From Chitinophaga caeni (GTDB taxonomy: Bacteria > Bacteroidota > Bacteroidia > Chitinophagales > Chitinophagaceae): a stretch of 64,000 nt of DNA. Position numbers and translations under genes: made by a program. Location: contig NZ_CP023777.1 in NCBI RefSeq assembly GCF_002557795.1, forward strand, positions 4,225,001 to 4,289,000, written 5' to 3'. Each line of letters begins with the position of its first letter. Position 1 is the stretch's first letter. This document shows positions 9,701-16,955 of this stretch, piece by piece. The notes beneath the pieces are model-generated. The model made no database searches. It saw only the letters and a program-made list of their open reading frames with translations, and was not told where the DNA came from.

Positions 9701-10268
9701 TAAAACCGATGGAAGTAATGACCAGCGTAGCGCGGAGGTCTTTTGTTTCAATGATAAATCGACCTTGATCATCGCTGAGTGTGGCAATTTTAGTACCCTT
9801 TTGTCGAACGGTAGCAGCCACTATGGGACTTCCGGATTCGTCAACGATAAAACCTTGAACTTTTATAAGGGAGTCGGCCATTCCCGGCTTCGTAGATGCA
9901 CCTAACTTTTTCCTAGAAAGGGAAATAGTATTACCGATAATTTCGTAGTTGATAGGATCTTTGCGGAACAATTGACCTAGAAAATCAGATACCGGCAATT
10001 TCTCTGCCTGTATTGTTACGGGCCGATCGATATCCAATAAATTTTCGTTGTAAAAAACGACCAAACCGGTTTGTTTCTCTACTTTTTCAAAAACTTTTTT
10101 GAGGGGTGTAGCCTTACAAGATAAAGAAACGGTTTGGGCTACGAGGTTTACTTGCCATAAAAGGCAAGGAGCTAATATAAAAGCCCATAAACGCCGCTTT
10201 ACCGGCTTTTTTTCACTAGACCTAAGACACGGCTTAACAAGCGTGTTTTTCCTTAGCCGAAATTTCAT
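6735..10268 (-). CDS. SusC/RagA TonB-dependent transporter with STN domain (locus 1)
   Basis: 1177 residues. Order of domains: basic N-terminus and signal (to about 45); STN/secretin-like domain (about 50-118; SLSCKATPLKKVFEKVEKQTG), which talks to FecR; carboxypeptidase-regulatory-like domain (about 136-208); plug (about 215-333) with the SusC signature 'VLKDASAASIYGARAANGVIVISTRNG'; then a beta barrel ending in an aromatic-poor strand 'TTFTFGISANL'. The STN domain marks it as a transducer that signals to the FecR/sigma pair as well as a transporter. The start at 10268 is supported by a leader motif 12 nt upstream that is also found before the locus 2 SusC. Confidence 0.95.
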   Translation of the reverse strand: MKFRLRKNTLVKPCLRSSEKKPVKRRLWAFILAPCLLWQVNLVAQTVSLSCKATPLKKVFEKVEKQTGLVVFYNENLLDIDRPVTIQAEKLPVSDFLGQLFRKDPINYEIIGNTISLSRKKLGASTKPGMADSLIKVQGFIVDESGSPIVAATVRQKGTKIATLSDDQGRFIIETKDLRATLVITSIGFMPREVKAQGGHDMKVVMKLNVNQLGSVSVVTTGYQTIEKERAAGSFSVVTEKDMQGKLQTNILDRLEGMVAGLTSYKGDVQVRGVSTVNGNSSPLFVVDGIPYEGSLQAINPADIVSVNVLKDASAASIYGARAANGVIVISTRNGVAGPARLNYTGTMKLTPLPDRDYMNLMSSAELVDFQQEMFGYASGDPNGLDPRRAMNDVFALLYKNKEGSLSDAELQVALEKFKSQDRYTQVLDELVRRTELLQQHNLSISGGSDFYKYNLSANYMGNRPFEKAQGTSHRYGYNLKNTFNITKWFRLDVGLLGSNTKDDYDNGFNGFNNLNGGKASYYMLRDEDGNPAQWWNAKSQYEIDRLNSLGLLDETYRPLDEMSRAHRAATSKYTNLNIGMNFKLYKGLSMDLKYQSERTEGYAKQFYDKNSYTVKTMVNDATVIDPATDLVTNYIPTGGQINETRNDQNSYTLRAQLNYQGKFNRKHEVNVIAGAEQRKILRSGTNVYKYGYDDYNLNYKPVDELLLSKYIYNTEALFNQFMLSRKETGFSYFDDRFVSFYGNASYTFNHRLTGTASIRMDQSNLFGTDPKYQYKPLWSAGLLYVVTQDQLDWLDRLAVRTTYGINGNIAKQGGPYLIARDEQNTNYWTNEFQSSVVSPPNSGLRWEKTKVTNLGIDFSLFNRRLTGSLEYYNKNTNDLLGNLNSDPTIGWNSITLNYGSMFNRGVDLTLTSRNLEINDFSWQSTLNFNYNKNELTRLENSSNELYSYIYRPQNRVGKPMGALYSIRYAGLDEEGKPMAYTKDGKTVYSTQDLTIEDLVYNGTSVPPYSASLLNTLRYKGLELFFMFTYYGGSVMRDVHSPFLSLYPELNYTYNRERSALKHWQKPGDENIPGMAPAYAQGVSSIISSIWEAADTHIQKADYIKLRDVTVSYQLPASLIRKASLKNFRLSLQMQNVWRWSSNKQNLDPEVWSGTTLSSTRGLLPPTTFTFGISANL

Positions 10269-10280
10269 AGTTTTGTTTCA

Positions 10281-10358
10281 GTTTTGGTTAATAAAATGTA
10301 TTCCAGACATTGTGACCTAAACATTGGCCGTTCCAGCTCTCAACCTGGAGCGGTTTTC
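10281..10358 (-). promoter_or_regulatory. SusC leader element: hairpin plus conserved ACATTTTATTAACCAAA motif (locus 1)
   Basis: Read on the minus strand, the FecR-SusC gap contains an A-run, a hairpin (arms 10345-10353 and 10328-10336, loop GTTGAGAG, one non-Watson-Crick position), 28 nt of spacer, then the motif ACATTTTATTAACCAAA at 10283-10299, ending 12-14 nt before the SusC ATG. On the plus strand the same hairpin is followed by TTTTCTT and looks like an intrinsic terminator pointing against the operon. The locus 2 SusC has the same arrangement. Either a structured leader or an antisense RNA terminator would fit. Confidence 0.5.
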
Positions 10359-10491
10359 TTATTATAAACAGGTCATTAAAAAATTATCATCTAAAGTTTT
10401 TAAGGCAATGATGTGCCTCCAAGGAAACATGTTGCTTCCAGGCATTTTCAAATCATGATTTTACCAGCTATATTATTTATGTATGTATTGC

Positions 10492-11658
10492 CTATTTCAT
10501 TACGATAAGTGTCCTTCCTTCCATTCTATATTTCAGTTCTGCCCTTTTAAGTATTCTCAACAATTCATCCAGGTTCAAATTTCGCGGCATTTTCCCGCCG
10601 AACCTTATACCAGGTATGCCGCTTTCATATTTCACATCTATATCATACCAACGTTCAATCTGTTGCATGGCTTCCTGCATATCCATCCCGTCAAAGTTAA
10701 AGAAGCCGTTTTTCCAAGCCAGGACCCTATCCAAATCGGCGTTCACCACGGACAGGTTATCATTCCAAAGCGCTTGCTGTCCGGGCTTTAATATTTTCCT
10801 ATCGTTGTTAACATTAAATGCGATCGCACCTTCAACCAAGGTTGCGGCAATCCCGGGTTGATCATCGTATGCTTTAATATTAAAAGCCGTTCCCAATACA
10901 TCTACAGCGGCTCCATTTTTTAACTTAACCCTGAAAGGTTGATCCGCATTGGGCGCCACCTTTACATACGCTTCACCGGAGATTTCAACCATTCTTTCCT
11001 TGCCGTTAAAAACCGTGGGATAGCGGATAGAACTGGCTGCATTTAACCAAACATGGGAACCGTCCGGTAATAACAATTGGTACTGCCTGCCTTTCGGTGT
11101 TGCCATCTTGTTATATTGCACAGCTCCATTCACTTCGCCGGTAGCGACATAAATTAGCTGGCCATTTTGCTGCCTGATTTTCGCCCCTCCTTGCTTCGTG
11201 ATAACTTCATTTCCTGCACTATCCAAGGGAACAACCGTTCCGTCTGCCAAGGTGAGAATAGCGCCATTTGTACCGGGTGCGATCTGTTCGGGCGCCTTAT
11301 CCTGCGCAAGCCGTAGCCCTTCTGCTGCCTCCTTGTTCATATTCGAGAAAATAAATGCGGCCGTAACGATAATTACGATTAGGGCGGCAGCGACTTTCCA
11401 CAAAGAAATGACACCCCTCTTTCTTGAGATAGGGTGAATTTCAGTAGGCTTGGTAATTTCACGGATGATCGGTTGCCAATATTTTTCATCAAACGGCAGG
11501 GTCCCGGTTTCACTCTCCGTCAGTTCATCAAGAACCGTAACAAATTGCTCCCTATTGGATGCTTCCAGGACGTAAGATTGTAAATCAGCCCGCTCGGCAT
11601 CATTCAAGTTGCCCGCGAGTAATTTGCCAACCAGTTTATGTAAAGTTTCTTTTTCCAT
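10492..11658 (-). CDS. FecR-family anti-sigma factor (locus 1)
   Basis: I start it at the ATG at 11658 (MEKETLHKLVGKLLAG); the frame is open further upstream but that part is not family-like. Residues 1-85 are a cytosolic helical anti-sigma-like domain (LLAGNLNDAERADLQSYVLE). A single membrane helix follows at about 96-115 (SLWKVAAALIVIIVTAAFIF). The periplasmic FecR domain begins about residue 185 (TPKGRQYQLLLPDGSHVWLNA, then ISGEAYVKVAPNADQPFRVKL and VLGTAFNIKAY), and the C-terminal domain ends with 'MQQIERWYDIDVKYE'. It receives the signal from the SusC STN domain. Unusually, its sigma factor is not adjacent: a ClC gene on the other strand lies between them. Confidence 0.92.
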   Translation of the reverse strand: MEKETLHKLVGKLLAGNLNDAERADLQSYVLEASNREQFVTVLDELTESETGTLPFDEKYWQPIIREITKPTEIHPISRKRGVISLWKVAAALIVIIVTAAFIFSNMNKEAAEGLRLAQDKAPEQIAPGTNGAILTLADGTVVPLDSAGNEVITKQGGAKIRQQNGQLIYVATGEVNGAVQYNKMATPKGRQYQLLLPDGSHVWLNAASSIRYPTVFNGKERMVEISGEAYVKVAPNADQPFRVKLKNGAAVDVLGTAFNIKAYDDQPGIAATLVEGAIAFNVNNDRKILKPGQQALWNDNLSVVNADLDRVLAWKNGFFNFDGMDMQEAMQQIERWYDIDVKYESGIPGIRFGGKMPRNLNLDELLRILKRAELKYRMEGRTLIVMK

Positions 11659-11670
11659 TAGTCTATATAT

Positions 11671-11720
11671 ATAATAAATGCGAAAAGGGGATTTAGTCAC
11701 CATCCGTTGAAAAAAAAATT
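11671..11720 (-). promoter_or_regulatory. Possible ECF-type promoter region of fecR (locus 1)
   Basis: On the minus strand: a T9-C run (11709-11718), 18 nt, then ATCCCCTTTTCG (11681-11692). A T-run followed by C and a CCC-rich box also lies upstream of the fecR genes of loci 2 and 3. Spacing differs (18, 9 and 17 nt), so this is a tentative shared signature, not a mapped promoter. Confidence 0.3.
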
Positions 11721-11856
11721 GCAAAAAACACTCAGAAGTTCCCCCTGAAATTCAAATTACGAATTAATTCACTTATTAATAATTGGTTTTCAAACAAAAA
11801 GAGTAATACATGATATATATCAATTCTAGTCCAAACGAGCCGAAGATTAATTAATT

Positions 11857-13236
11857 TTGAGCTTTCTTACTGTATCAACATATATTTTAATAATTAAAAG
11901 GGGGAAAAGATTGTCAAATTTATCCGGATCCAGGGGAATCGTCATTTTGTATAACAAAGTAAAGCTGTACCTGCTTGCATTGTTAGTAGCAGCTTCTTGT
12001 ACATTGCTGGCAGATTCATTAAAAAGAATCACTTCGTTGGTGCAAGACCTGTTGTTTGAGCATACCGAGCGCAACCTTCCCTGGTTATTAATTATATTGC
12101 CATCCGTTGGTATTACGATCATCTATTTTACACGCAAGTACCTCTTTAAGAAAAAGCAAAACAAGGGAATCAAAGAAATATATGAAACGATTGCAGGCAG
12201 GAAGCAAATGCTCCCGGCCTACAAGATCCCTTCCCATTATATCAACGGTTTTTTCACGGTGATTTTCGGCGGTTCTACCGGGATCGAAGTTTCTACCGTT
12301 GTTGCAACGGCGGCAGTGGGCGCTTCGGTTCATAAAAAGGGGAATGCAGCGATCATGTATAAAACTGAATTGATCTGTGCAGGTGTAGCAGCAGGCATTA
12401 CCGTTTTATTTGCCAGCCCGGTTGCAGGAATTTTATTTTCGCTGGAAGTGATCGCGAAAAAGGTAAGCCGGACTATTTTGGCGAGCACGATCCTATCAGC
12501 AGGGGTTGCCTGGCTTTATTTATATTGGGTGGGCAGTGCATATTTATTCAATTTTGCCATTCAACCTTGGCATTGGCATGCTTTGCCGTATTTCCTGTTA
12601 CTAGGAATTTTATGCGCCTTGGTAGCCGTATATTTTACAAAGACAGTCATCATAACCAAAGCACTTTTTTCCAAGATCTCCAATAATTTTATCAGGGTAA
12701 ACCTCGGCGCCGTATTGGTTGGAATAGCAATATTATGTCTTCCTTATTTGTACGGGGATAGTTATCACGGCTTGAATAGCATCTTGGAACAATCCGGGCA
12801 AATGGGTACTTCCTATTCCTTTTATTTCCTTTTGTTGGCCTTGGTGCTGATCAAGCCCCTGGTTGCATCCCTGACGTTAGGAGCCGGTGGCGATGGCGGC
12901 GTATTTGCACCGAGCATCGTATGTGGCGCTTTGCTTGGAATATTATTTGCCAGCTTATGCAACCAATTGTTAAATGCCCATTTAATTGTTGTAAACTTCG
13001 CCTTGGTAGGAGCCGCAGCCATGTTAAGCGCAGCGATCCATGCACCTTTTACGGCAATATTTTTGGCTTGCAGCTTAATGCCGGGCGGCAGCATCATATT
13101 TATTCCGATAGCCATAGGAAGTTTTAGCGCGAAATATATTGCCAGTAAAACATTTCAGTATACCGTCTACAGCTATAAAGGGAAATCTTTACAGATGCAA
13201 TTGGCCCGCATCATTGCCAGGATTAAATATTCATGA
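11857..13236 (+). CDS. ClC-family chloride channel or antiporter
   Basis: Polytopic membrane protein with about 10-11 hydrophobic segments. ClC motifs are visible: 'FGGSTGIEVSTVVATAAVGASV' corresponds to the GxxGIE(V/P)-type filter segment and keeps the gating glutamate, 'SPVAGILFSLEVI' is the following conserved helix, and 'AGGDGGVFAPSIVCGALLG' holds the GxFxP filter motif. It moves Cl- (possibly with H+) across the inner membrane. No CBS domains, which is usual for short bacterial members. The start is uncertain: the frame opens with TTG at 11857, and a TTG at 11947 gives a shorter protein that begins just before the first helix. It lies in inverse orientation between the sigma and FecR genes of locus 1. 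Confidence 0.88.
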   Translation: MSFLTVSTYILIIKRGKRLSNLSGSRGIVILYNKVKLYLLALLVAASCTLLADSLKRITSLVQDLLFEHTERNLPWLLIILPSVGITIIYFTRKYLFKKKQNKGIKEIYETIAGRKQMLPAYKIPSHYINGFFTVIFGGSTGIEVSTVVATAAVGASVHKKGNAAIMYKTELICAGVAAGITVLFASPVAGILFSLEVIAKKVSRTILASTILSAGVAWLYLYWVGSAYLFNFAIQPWHWHALPYFLLLGILCALVAVYFTKTVIITKALFSKISNNFIRVNLGAVLVGIAILCLPYLYGDSYHGLNSILEQSGQMGTSYSFYFLLLALVLIKPLVASLTLGAGGDGGVFAPSIVCGALLGILFASLCNQLLNAHLIVVNFALVGAAAMLSAAIHAPFTAIFLACSLMPGGSIIFIPIAIGSFSAKYIASKTFQYTVYSYKGKSLQMQLARIIARIKYS

Positions 13237-13247
13237 GAGGAATAATT

Positions 13248-13817
13248 TTAAGGAATTATATTCAACATCCAATTCCGGGCTTTCTTTAATTGATCCTCCA
13301 ACTGTTTCAAAGCAGCGGTAAGTGCATTTTTGACGTAACCGTTCGAGAGATTAAGTTTTTCAGCTATTTCGTTGGATTTCAAGCCTTCTTCGCGGCTCAT
13401 TTTAAAGATCAATTTCCTTTGTGGCGGCAAATCTTCAATGGCGCGTTTTAAAACCTGGTCTGTTTCGGAATAAGCTAATTGGTCAATGATGTTGTTATGG
13501 GAGGGATCCTCGACTTGTGATATTTCCGTGAAGATGTTCGCTTGGCGGGCATTTTTATTAAGCCAGGTAAATGTTTCATTGAGCACCAATCTTTTCAACC
13601 AGGGTACAGGTTTCTCCAGACCCGGAAGTTTGTGCCTGTTGAGCCAAATCCGGACAAAAGATTCCTGCAATATTTCCAAGACAGCATCTTCATTTTTTAC
13701 TACCTTGAAAATAATGGATTGCAATACAGGAACGACCTCCTTTAATAATTTACTGAAAGCTTTCTCGTCCCCTTCAGCCACCTTGATCAGCAGTTCATTC
13801 TCAATGTTGACATTCAT
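13248..13817 (-). CDS. ECF RNA polymerase sigma factor (locus 1)
   Basis: Start at the ATG at 13817 (MNVNIENELLIKVAEGDEKAF); an upstream in-frame ATG at 13853 adds 12 poorly conserved residues. Sigma region 2 spans about 10-85 (KAFSKLLKEVVPVLQSIIFKVVKN, 'EILQESFVRIWLNRHKLPGLEKPVPWLKRLVLNETFTWL') and region 4 about 120-175 ('DLPPQRKLIFKMSREEGLKSNEIAEKLNLSNGYVKNALTAAL'), a helix-turn-helix that reads the -35. It should direct transcription of the FecR-SusC-SusD-thioredoxin genes that follow beyond the ClC gene. It converges with ClC, with 11 nt between the two stop codons. Confidence 0.88.
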   Translation of the reverse strand: MNVNIENELLIKVAEGDEKAFSKLLKEVVPVLQSIIFKVVKNEDAVLEILQESFVRIWLNRHKLPGLEKPVPWLKRLVLNETFTWLNKNARQANIFTEISQVEDPSHNNIIDQLAYSETDQVLKRAIEDLPPQRKLIFKMSREEGLKSNEIAEKLNLSNGYVKNALTAALKQLEDQLKKARNWMLNIIP

Positions 13818-14010
13818 ATGCTCATTTCCCTTATTTACGCCTGCGCATGCCATACCTATCTAAAAAGACAGGAAAATTATTATTGCTCACTGTTGCAGGT
13901 ACCTAAGATTGTTGGCGATTTTTCTGAACCTGCACAAGATACAATTTATTCAGCACAGATTATAAGGGTGCCGGTAGAGATGAGACCGGTAGGTATACTA
14001 ATGATTAGAA

Positions 14011-14046
14011 ACAACCGGGCTTAATAATATTTTTTAACCCGGCTGT
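14011..14046 (-). terminator. Possible terminator hairpin after the AHSA1-like gene
   Basis: Imperfect inverted repeat with CCGGG / CCCGG core, inner TTAA arms and outer ACA / TGT, lying past the stop of the minus-strand gene ending at 14089. No strong U-tract follows, so the call is tentative. The rest of the gap 13854-14088 shows nothing else that I can support. Confidence 0.35.
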
Positions 14047-14088
14047 AATGTTATTTAATCAATTTTTGGCAGATAGATTAGATATATA

Positions 14089-14589
14089 TTACTTTGATTG
14101 TACGGATGCGAGGTATTCATCCAAGTTATCCATGCCCATTGTGAACCCTTCTTGGAAGCCCATTTTTATTATTTCTTCAAGATTTTCCTTGGACTTGAAC
14201 TTGATATAAATACGTACTCTTGTTACATCGCCACTTTGTTCAAAATGATTGTTCCAATTCATATTTGGTAACTCCGACGTGGCATTCCCCTTTTCATCAC
14301 AGAAACAATCGATGTAACTGAAGAAAGTTTCAGGCTTTATTTCAATATAGTCGGCACGGCAATAATGCCTCTCACCTTTAGGGCTAATCATGCTGTACAA
14401 CCACCTTCCCCCTTCCCTAAAATCCATGGAAACCGTTTCGTTACGGTAAGGCTTCGGCGCCCACCATTTGTCGAGGATCTCGCTAACGGTCCATGCTTTC
14501 CAAACCAGGTCTACAGGAGCATCAAACTCCCGGACAACAGTTAACTTAAGGTTTGCGATGTCTTTTTCGAATTGCATTGGGTTCTTCAT
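14089..14589 (-). CDS. SRPBCC / AHSA1-domain protein
   Basis: A 166-residue cytosolic protein with the START/AHSA1 pattern: 'LTVVREFDAPVDLVWKAWTVSEILDKWWAPKPYRNETVSMDFREGGRW', later 'HYCRADYIEIKPETFFSYIDCF' and a C-terminal 'MGFQEGFTMGMDNLDEYLASVQ' helix. The family has a hydrophobic ligand cavity and is named after the Hsp90 co-chaperone Aha1, but most bacterial members have no known ligand. It has its own predicted promoter (14642-14673) and stands between two sigma genes without being part of either locus. Confidence 0.85.
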   Translation of the reverse strand: MKNPMQFEKDIANLKLTVVREFDAPVDLVWKAWTVSEILDKWWAPKPYRNETVSMDFREGGRWLYSMISPKGERHYCRADYIEIKPETFFSYIDCFCDEKGNATSELPNMNWNNHFEQSGDVTRVRIYIKFKSKENLEEIIKMGFQEGFTMGMDNLDEYLASVQSK

Positions 14590-14641
14590 AACTACAATTT
14601 TTAAATTATGTGCTAAATTTTATTCCGCAACCATTCAGTTG

Positions 14642-14673
14642 CAAATATAATCAATTCAACCACGGAATTCAAT
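14642..14673 (-). promoter_or_regulatory. Bacteroidota-type promoter of the AHSA1-like gene
   Basis: On the minus strand TATATTTG (14642-14649) matches the TAnnTTTG -7 consensus, and a TTG core at 14670-14672 lies 20 nt upstream, the spacing expected for the -33 element. The predicted transcript start is about 45 nt before the ATG at 14589. Confidence 0.6.
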
Positions 14674-14676
14674 ATT

Positions 14677-14716
14677 TTTCACGGATTTATTTGGATTTTT
14701 AGGATTTCACGGATTT
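14677..14716. repeat. Short direct repeat in the 14590-14903 gap
   Basis: The 12-mer TTTCACGGATTT occurs at 14677-14688 and 14705-14716, followed by further GGATT repeats to about 14740. Low-complexity intergenic sequence; no gene or further structure is evident up to the sigma gene at 14904. Confidence 0.5.
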
Positions 14717-14903
14717 TAGGATTAGGGATTGGATAGCTTCGGGGAAATGTGAATTTATTATGGGTGGAGTCAAAGTTTATCGTGGTGTATATTTATTTTC
14801 TACCGGTGATATAATATATCTACAGGTTATATTCAATTGGTTATATTGTCCTGGTTAGACTGCCGGATATTCCAGAAATCTTACAGATTTCTCCGCATAA
14901 TGA

Positions 14904-15551
14904 ATGAAATCCTGGGATCAATCCGTGTTATTGATTAATTTAGCATCCTTGGAATTACATCAACCATATAACGAAAGGGATATATTACTGAAAGTGGCTG
15001 CCGGTGATAAATCGGCGTTCGAAGCACTATTCGAGGCACAAAAAGATCGTATTTACACTTTATCACTACAAATCCTCAAATCTTCAGAATTGGCAGAAGA
15101 TGCGGTGCAAGATATTTTCCTCAAGTTGTGGTTGCAGAGATCGAATCTTTCCTCGGTTGATAATTTCGGGGCTTATTTAAATACGGTAACCAGGAACCAT
15201 TTATACAACATTTATAAGAAACAGGCATTAGAATCAACGTACGCACTCCTATTAAAAGCGGATTTTGAAGGAAATACGGATGCCCTGTTTGCCGATCCTG
15301 CTATATATGCGGAACTGAAACGCCTGCTTGGTGAAGCCATGCAAAAGCTCAGCCCGCAGCAACGTAGGGTTTATATCCTGGGAAAACAGGACGGTATGAA
15401 ATATGATGAGATCGCCACAGCTTTGAATATTTCCAAGGAAACGGTTAAAGATCATATGTCGGCCGCTTTAAATACCATCCGGGAACATATGCGCGTCCAT
15501 GGATATAGCCTTAGCTTCCTTGTTTTCGTAGCCAAACATTGGATCTCGTAA
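14904..15551 (+). CDS. ECF RNA polymerase sigma factor (locus 2)
   Basis: 215 residues. Region 2 at about 30-110 ('AAGDKSAFEALFEAQKDRIYTLSLQIL', 'AEDAVQDIFLKLWLQRSNLSSVDNFGAYLNTVTRNHLYN') and region 4 at about 145-200 ('KLSPQQRRVYILGKQDGMKYDEIATALNISKETVKDHMSAALNTIREHM'). It ends with a hydrophobic tail 'LSFLVFVAKHWIS', common in Chitinophaga-type sigma factors. It is followed 100 nt later by its FecR and then SusC, SusD and TlpA on the same strand, so it is the cognate sigma of locus 2. The first 20 residues are not conserved, and the true start may be a little downstream. Confidence 0.93.
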   Translation: MKSWDQSVLLINLASLELHQPYNERDILLKVAAGDKSAFEALFEAQKDRIYTLSLQILKSSELAEDAVQDIFLKLWLQRSNLSSVDNFGAYLNTVTRNHLYNIYKKQALESTYALLLKADFEGNTDALFADPAIYAELKRLLGEAMQKLSPQQRRVYILGKQDGMKYDEIATALNISKETVKDHMSAALNTIREHMRVHGYSLSFLVFVAKHWIS

Positions 15552-15590
15552 TTTTTTTTCTATCTATATCCCCCTTTTTTTCTTGTCAAT
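15551..15590 (+). promoter_or_regulatory. Possible ECF-type promoter region of fecR (locus 2)
   Basis: Starts at the sigma stop codon: a T8-C run (15552-15560), 9 nt, then ATCCCCCTTTTTTTC (15568-15582) and TGTC at 15584-15587. It resembles the sequence before fecR in loci 1 and 3, but the spacing is shorter here. Tentative. Confidence 0.3.
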
Positions 15591-15651
15591 TGTCAATTAA
15601 TATGTAAGGTGCATAATAAAGCGTATCAACTATGTATCTAAGATGTAACAT

Positions 15652-16839
15652 ATGGCTTCACAACTAGAAAGTTTATTTATAAAATACATACGTAACGAAT
15701 GTTCTCATAAAGAGTTACAGGAACTACATATATTATCCTCCCTGGAGGAAAACCGGGAAGAACTGCGGGCGCTTTTCGAAACTTATGTTCATACGGATAT
15801 GGACCAAGCTATGATACAGCTTCCCAGGGCGTCATCAGAAAGAATACTTAACAATGTCTTAGCATCCGGACCATTAAAAAATAAAAATTCATCGAATGTT
15901 CGAAAACTAGTGCTGCGCTGGTCATGGGCTGCGGCCATCTTGATTTTGGCGGTAGTTGGCATCAGTTTATGGAAAGTTTCCAAGAATCGCGCTGACCAGG
16001 CCATTCAACAACCTAATTCATCAGACATACCGGCTGGCACACAAGGAGCAGTATTGACCTTGGCAGACGGCAGTCAAATTACCTTGGATAGCTTACAAAA
16101 CGGCAGCATCCTAAATCAAGAAGGAACCAAAGCAAGGGTACAACAAGGTCTACTCAGCTATTCGGATCAAGCAGGCACACCGGTTTATAACACGCTGTCG
16201 ACTCCCCGGGGCAGGCAATTTCAACTCAACCTACCGGATGGTTCCAGGGTATGGCTAAATGCTGAAAGTGCCATTACCTTTCCCACCAGTTTCGAAGGAA
16301 ATTCCAGGATCGTAAGCATCCAGGGGGAAGCCTATTTTGAAATTGCCCAAAATGCACAGCAAGCCTTTATTGTAGAGGTCAACAATAAACTAAAAATCGA
16401 GGTACTGGGTACTGCTTTTAACGTGAATGCTTACGAGTCAGAACCGGTCATCGGCACAACGTTATTAAACGGCGCAGTCAGGGTATTGCCCAAAGAGCAC
16501 CAGCAAAAGTCCCTGGTACTGAAGCCCGGCGAACAAGCCAACTGGCAGCATTCCGAACCCGGTAGTCATTTCGAGCTAAGGAAAAATGTAAACCTTGATA
16601 ATATTATTGCGTGGAAAGAAGGCTTCTTTAACCTGGAAGGCGTACCATTTGATGAGCTGATGCGGCAAATTGAAAGATGGTATGACATCAAGGTCGTATA
16701 TGCAGGCCAGGTACCGAACATACGATTATTTGGGAAACTGGGCAGGGATAAGAGTTTAGACAATTTACTAAAAGCATTAACATATTACGAAGTTCACTTT
16801 AAAAGGGAAGGCAGACAACTGACCATTTTAGAACACTAA
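15652..16839 (+). CDS. FecR-family anti-sigma factor (locus 2)
   Basis: 395 residues. Cytosolic helical N-terminus (about 1-85), one membrane helix at about 88-108 (LRWSWAAAILILAVVGISLW), then a periplasmic part with the FecR domain ('TPRGRQFQLNLPDGSRVWLNAESAITFP', 'IQGEAYFEIAQNAQQAFIVEV', 'VLGTAFNVNAY') and the C-terminal FecR_C-like domain ('FDELMRQIERWYDIKVVY', 'LFGKLGRDKSLDNLLKAL'). Same layout as the locus 1 FecR. It links the SusC STN domain to the sigma factor encoded 100 nt upstream. Confidence 0.94.
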   Translation: MASQLESLFIKYIRNECSHKELQELHILSSLEENREELRALFETYVHTDMDQAMIQLPRASSERILNNVLASGPLKNKNSSNVRKLVLRWSWAAAILILAVVGISLWKVSKNRADQAIQQPNSSDIPAGTQGAVLTLADGSQITLDSLQNGSILNQEGTKARVQQGLLSYSDQAGTPVYNTLSTPRGRQFQLNLPDGSRVWLNAESAITFPTSFEGNSRIVSIQGEAYFEIAQNAQQAFIVEVNNKLKIEVLGTAFNVNAYESEPVIGTTLLNGAVRVLPKEHQQKSLVLKPGEQANWQHSEPGSHFELRKNVNLDNIIAWKEGFFNLEGVPFDELMRQIERWYDIKVVYAGQVPNIRLFGKLGRDKSLDNLLKALTYYEVHFKREGRQLTILEH

Positions 16840-16860
16840 TGCCAAAATCTTGGATGGATC

Positions 16861-16944
16861 AAAAAACCGTTGTGGGTTAGGAGCCACAACGGTGCTAATT
16901 GGTCAATTCATTATCGCTGAAACGAAACATTTTATTAACCAAAC
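16861..16944 (+). promoter_or_regulatory. SusC leader element: hairpin plus conserved ACATTTTATTAACCAAA motif (locus 2)
   Basis: A-run (16861-16866), perfect 10-bp hairpin ACCGTTGTGG / CCACAACGGT (16866-16875, 16884-16893) with loop GTTAGGAG, 33 nt of spacer, then ACATTTTATTAACCAAA at 16927-16943. The motif ends 12 nt before the ATG at 16956. On the minus strand the hairpin is followed by TTTTTT and is a textbook intrinsic terminator pointing against the operon. The same parts, order and near-identical motif precede the locus 1 SusC. Confidence 0.55.
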
Positions 16945-16955
16945 TGCTGCAATTT

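Noticed and set aside
9525..9905. 126-codon ORF antisense to the locus 1 SusC gene
   Set aside because: It is a shadow of the SusC coding frame; no start context, no conserved features. Similar antisense frames across the SusC, RND and KAP genes were dropped for the same reason.
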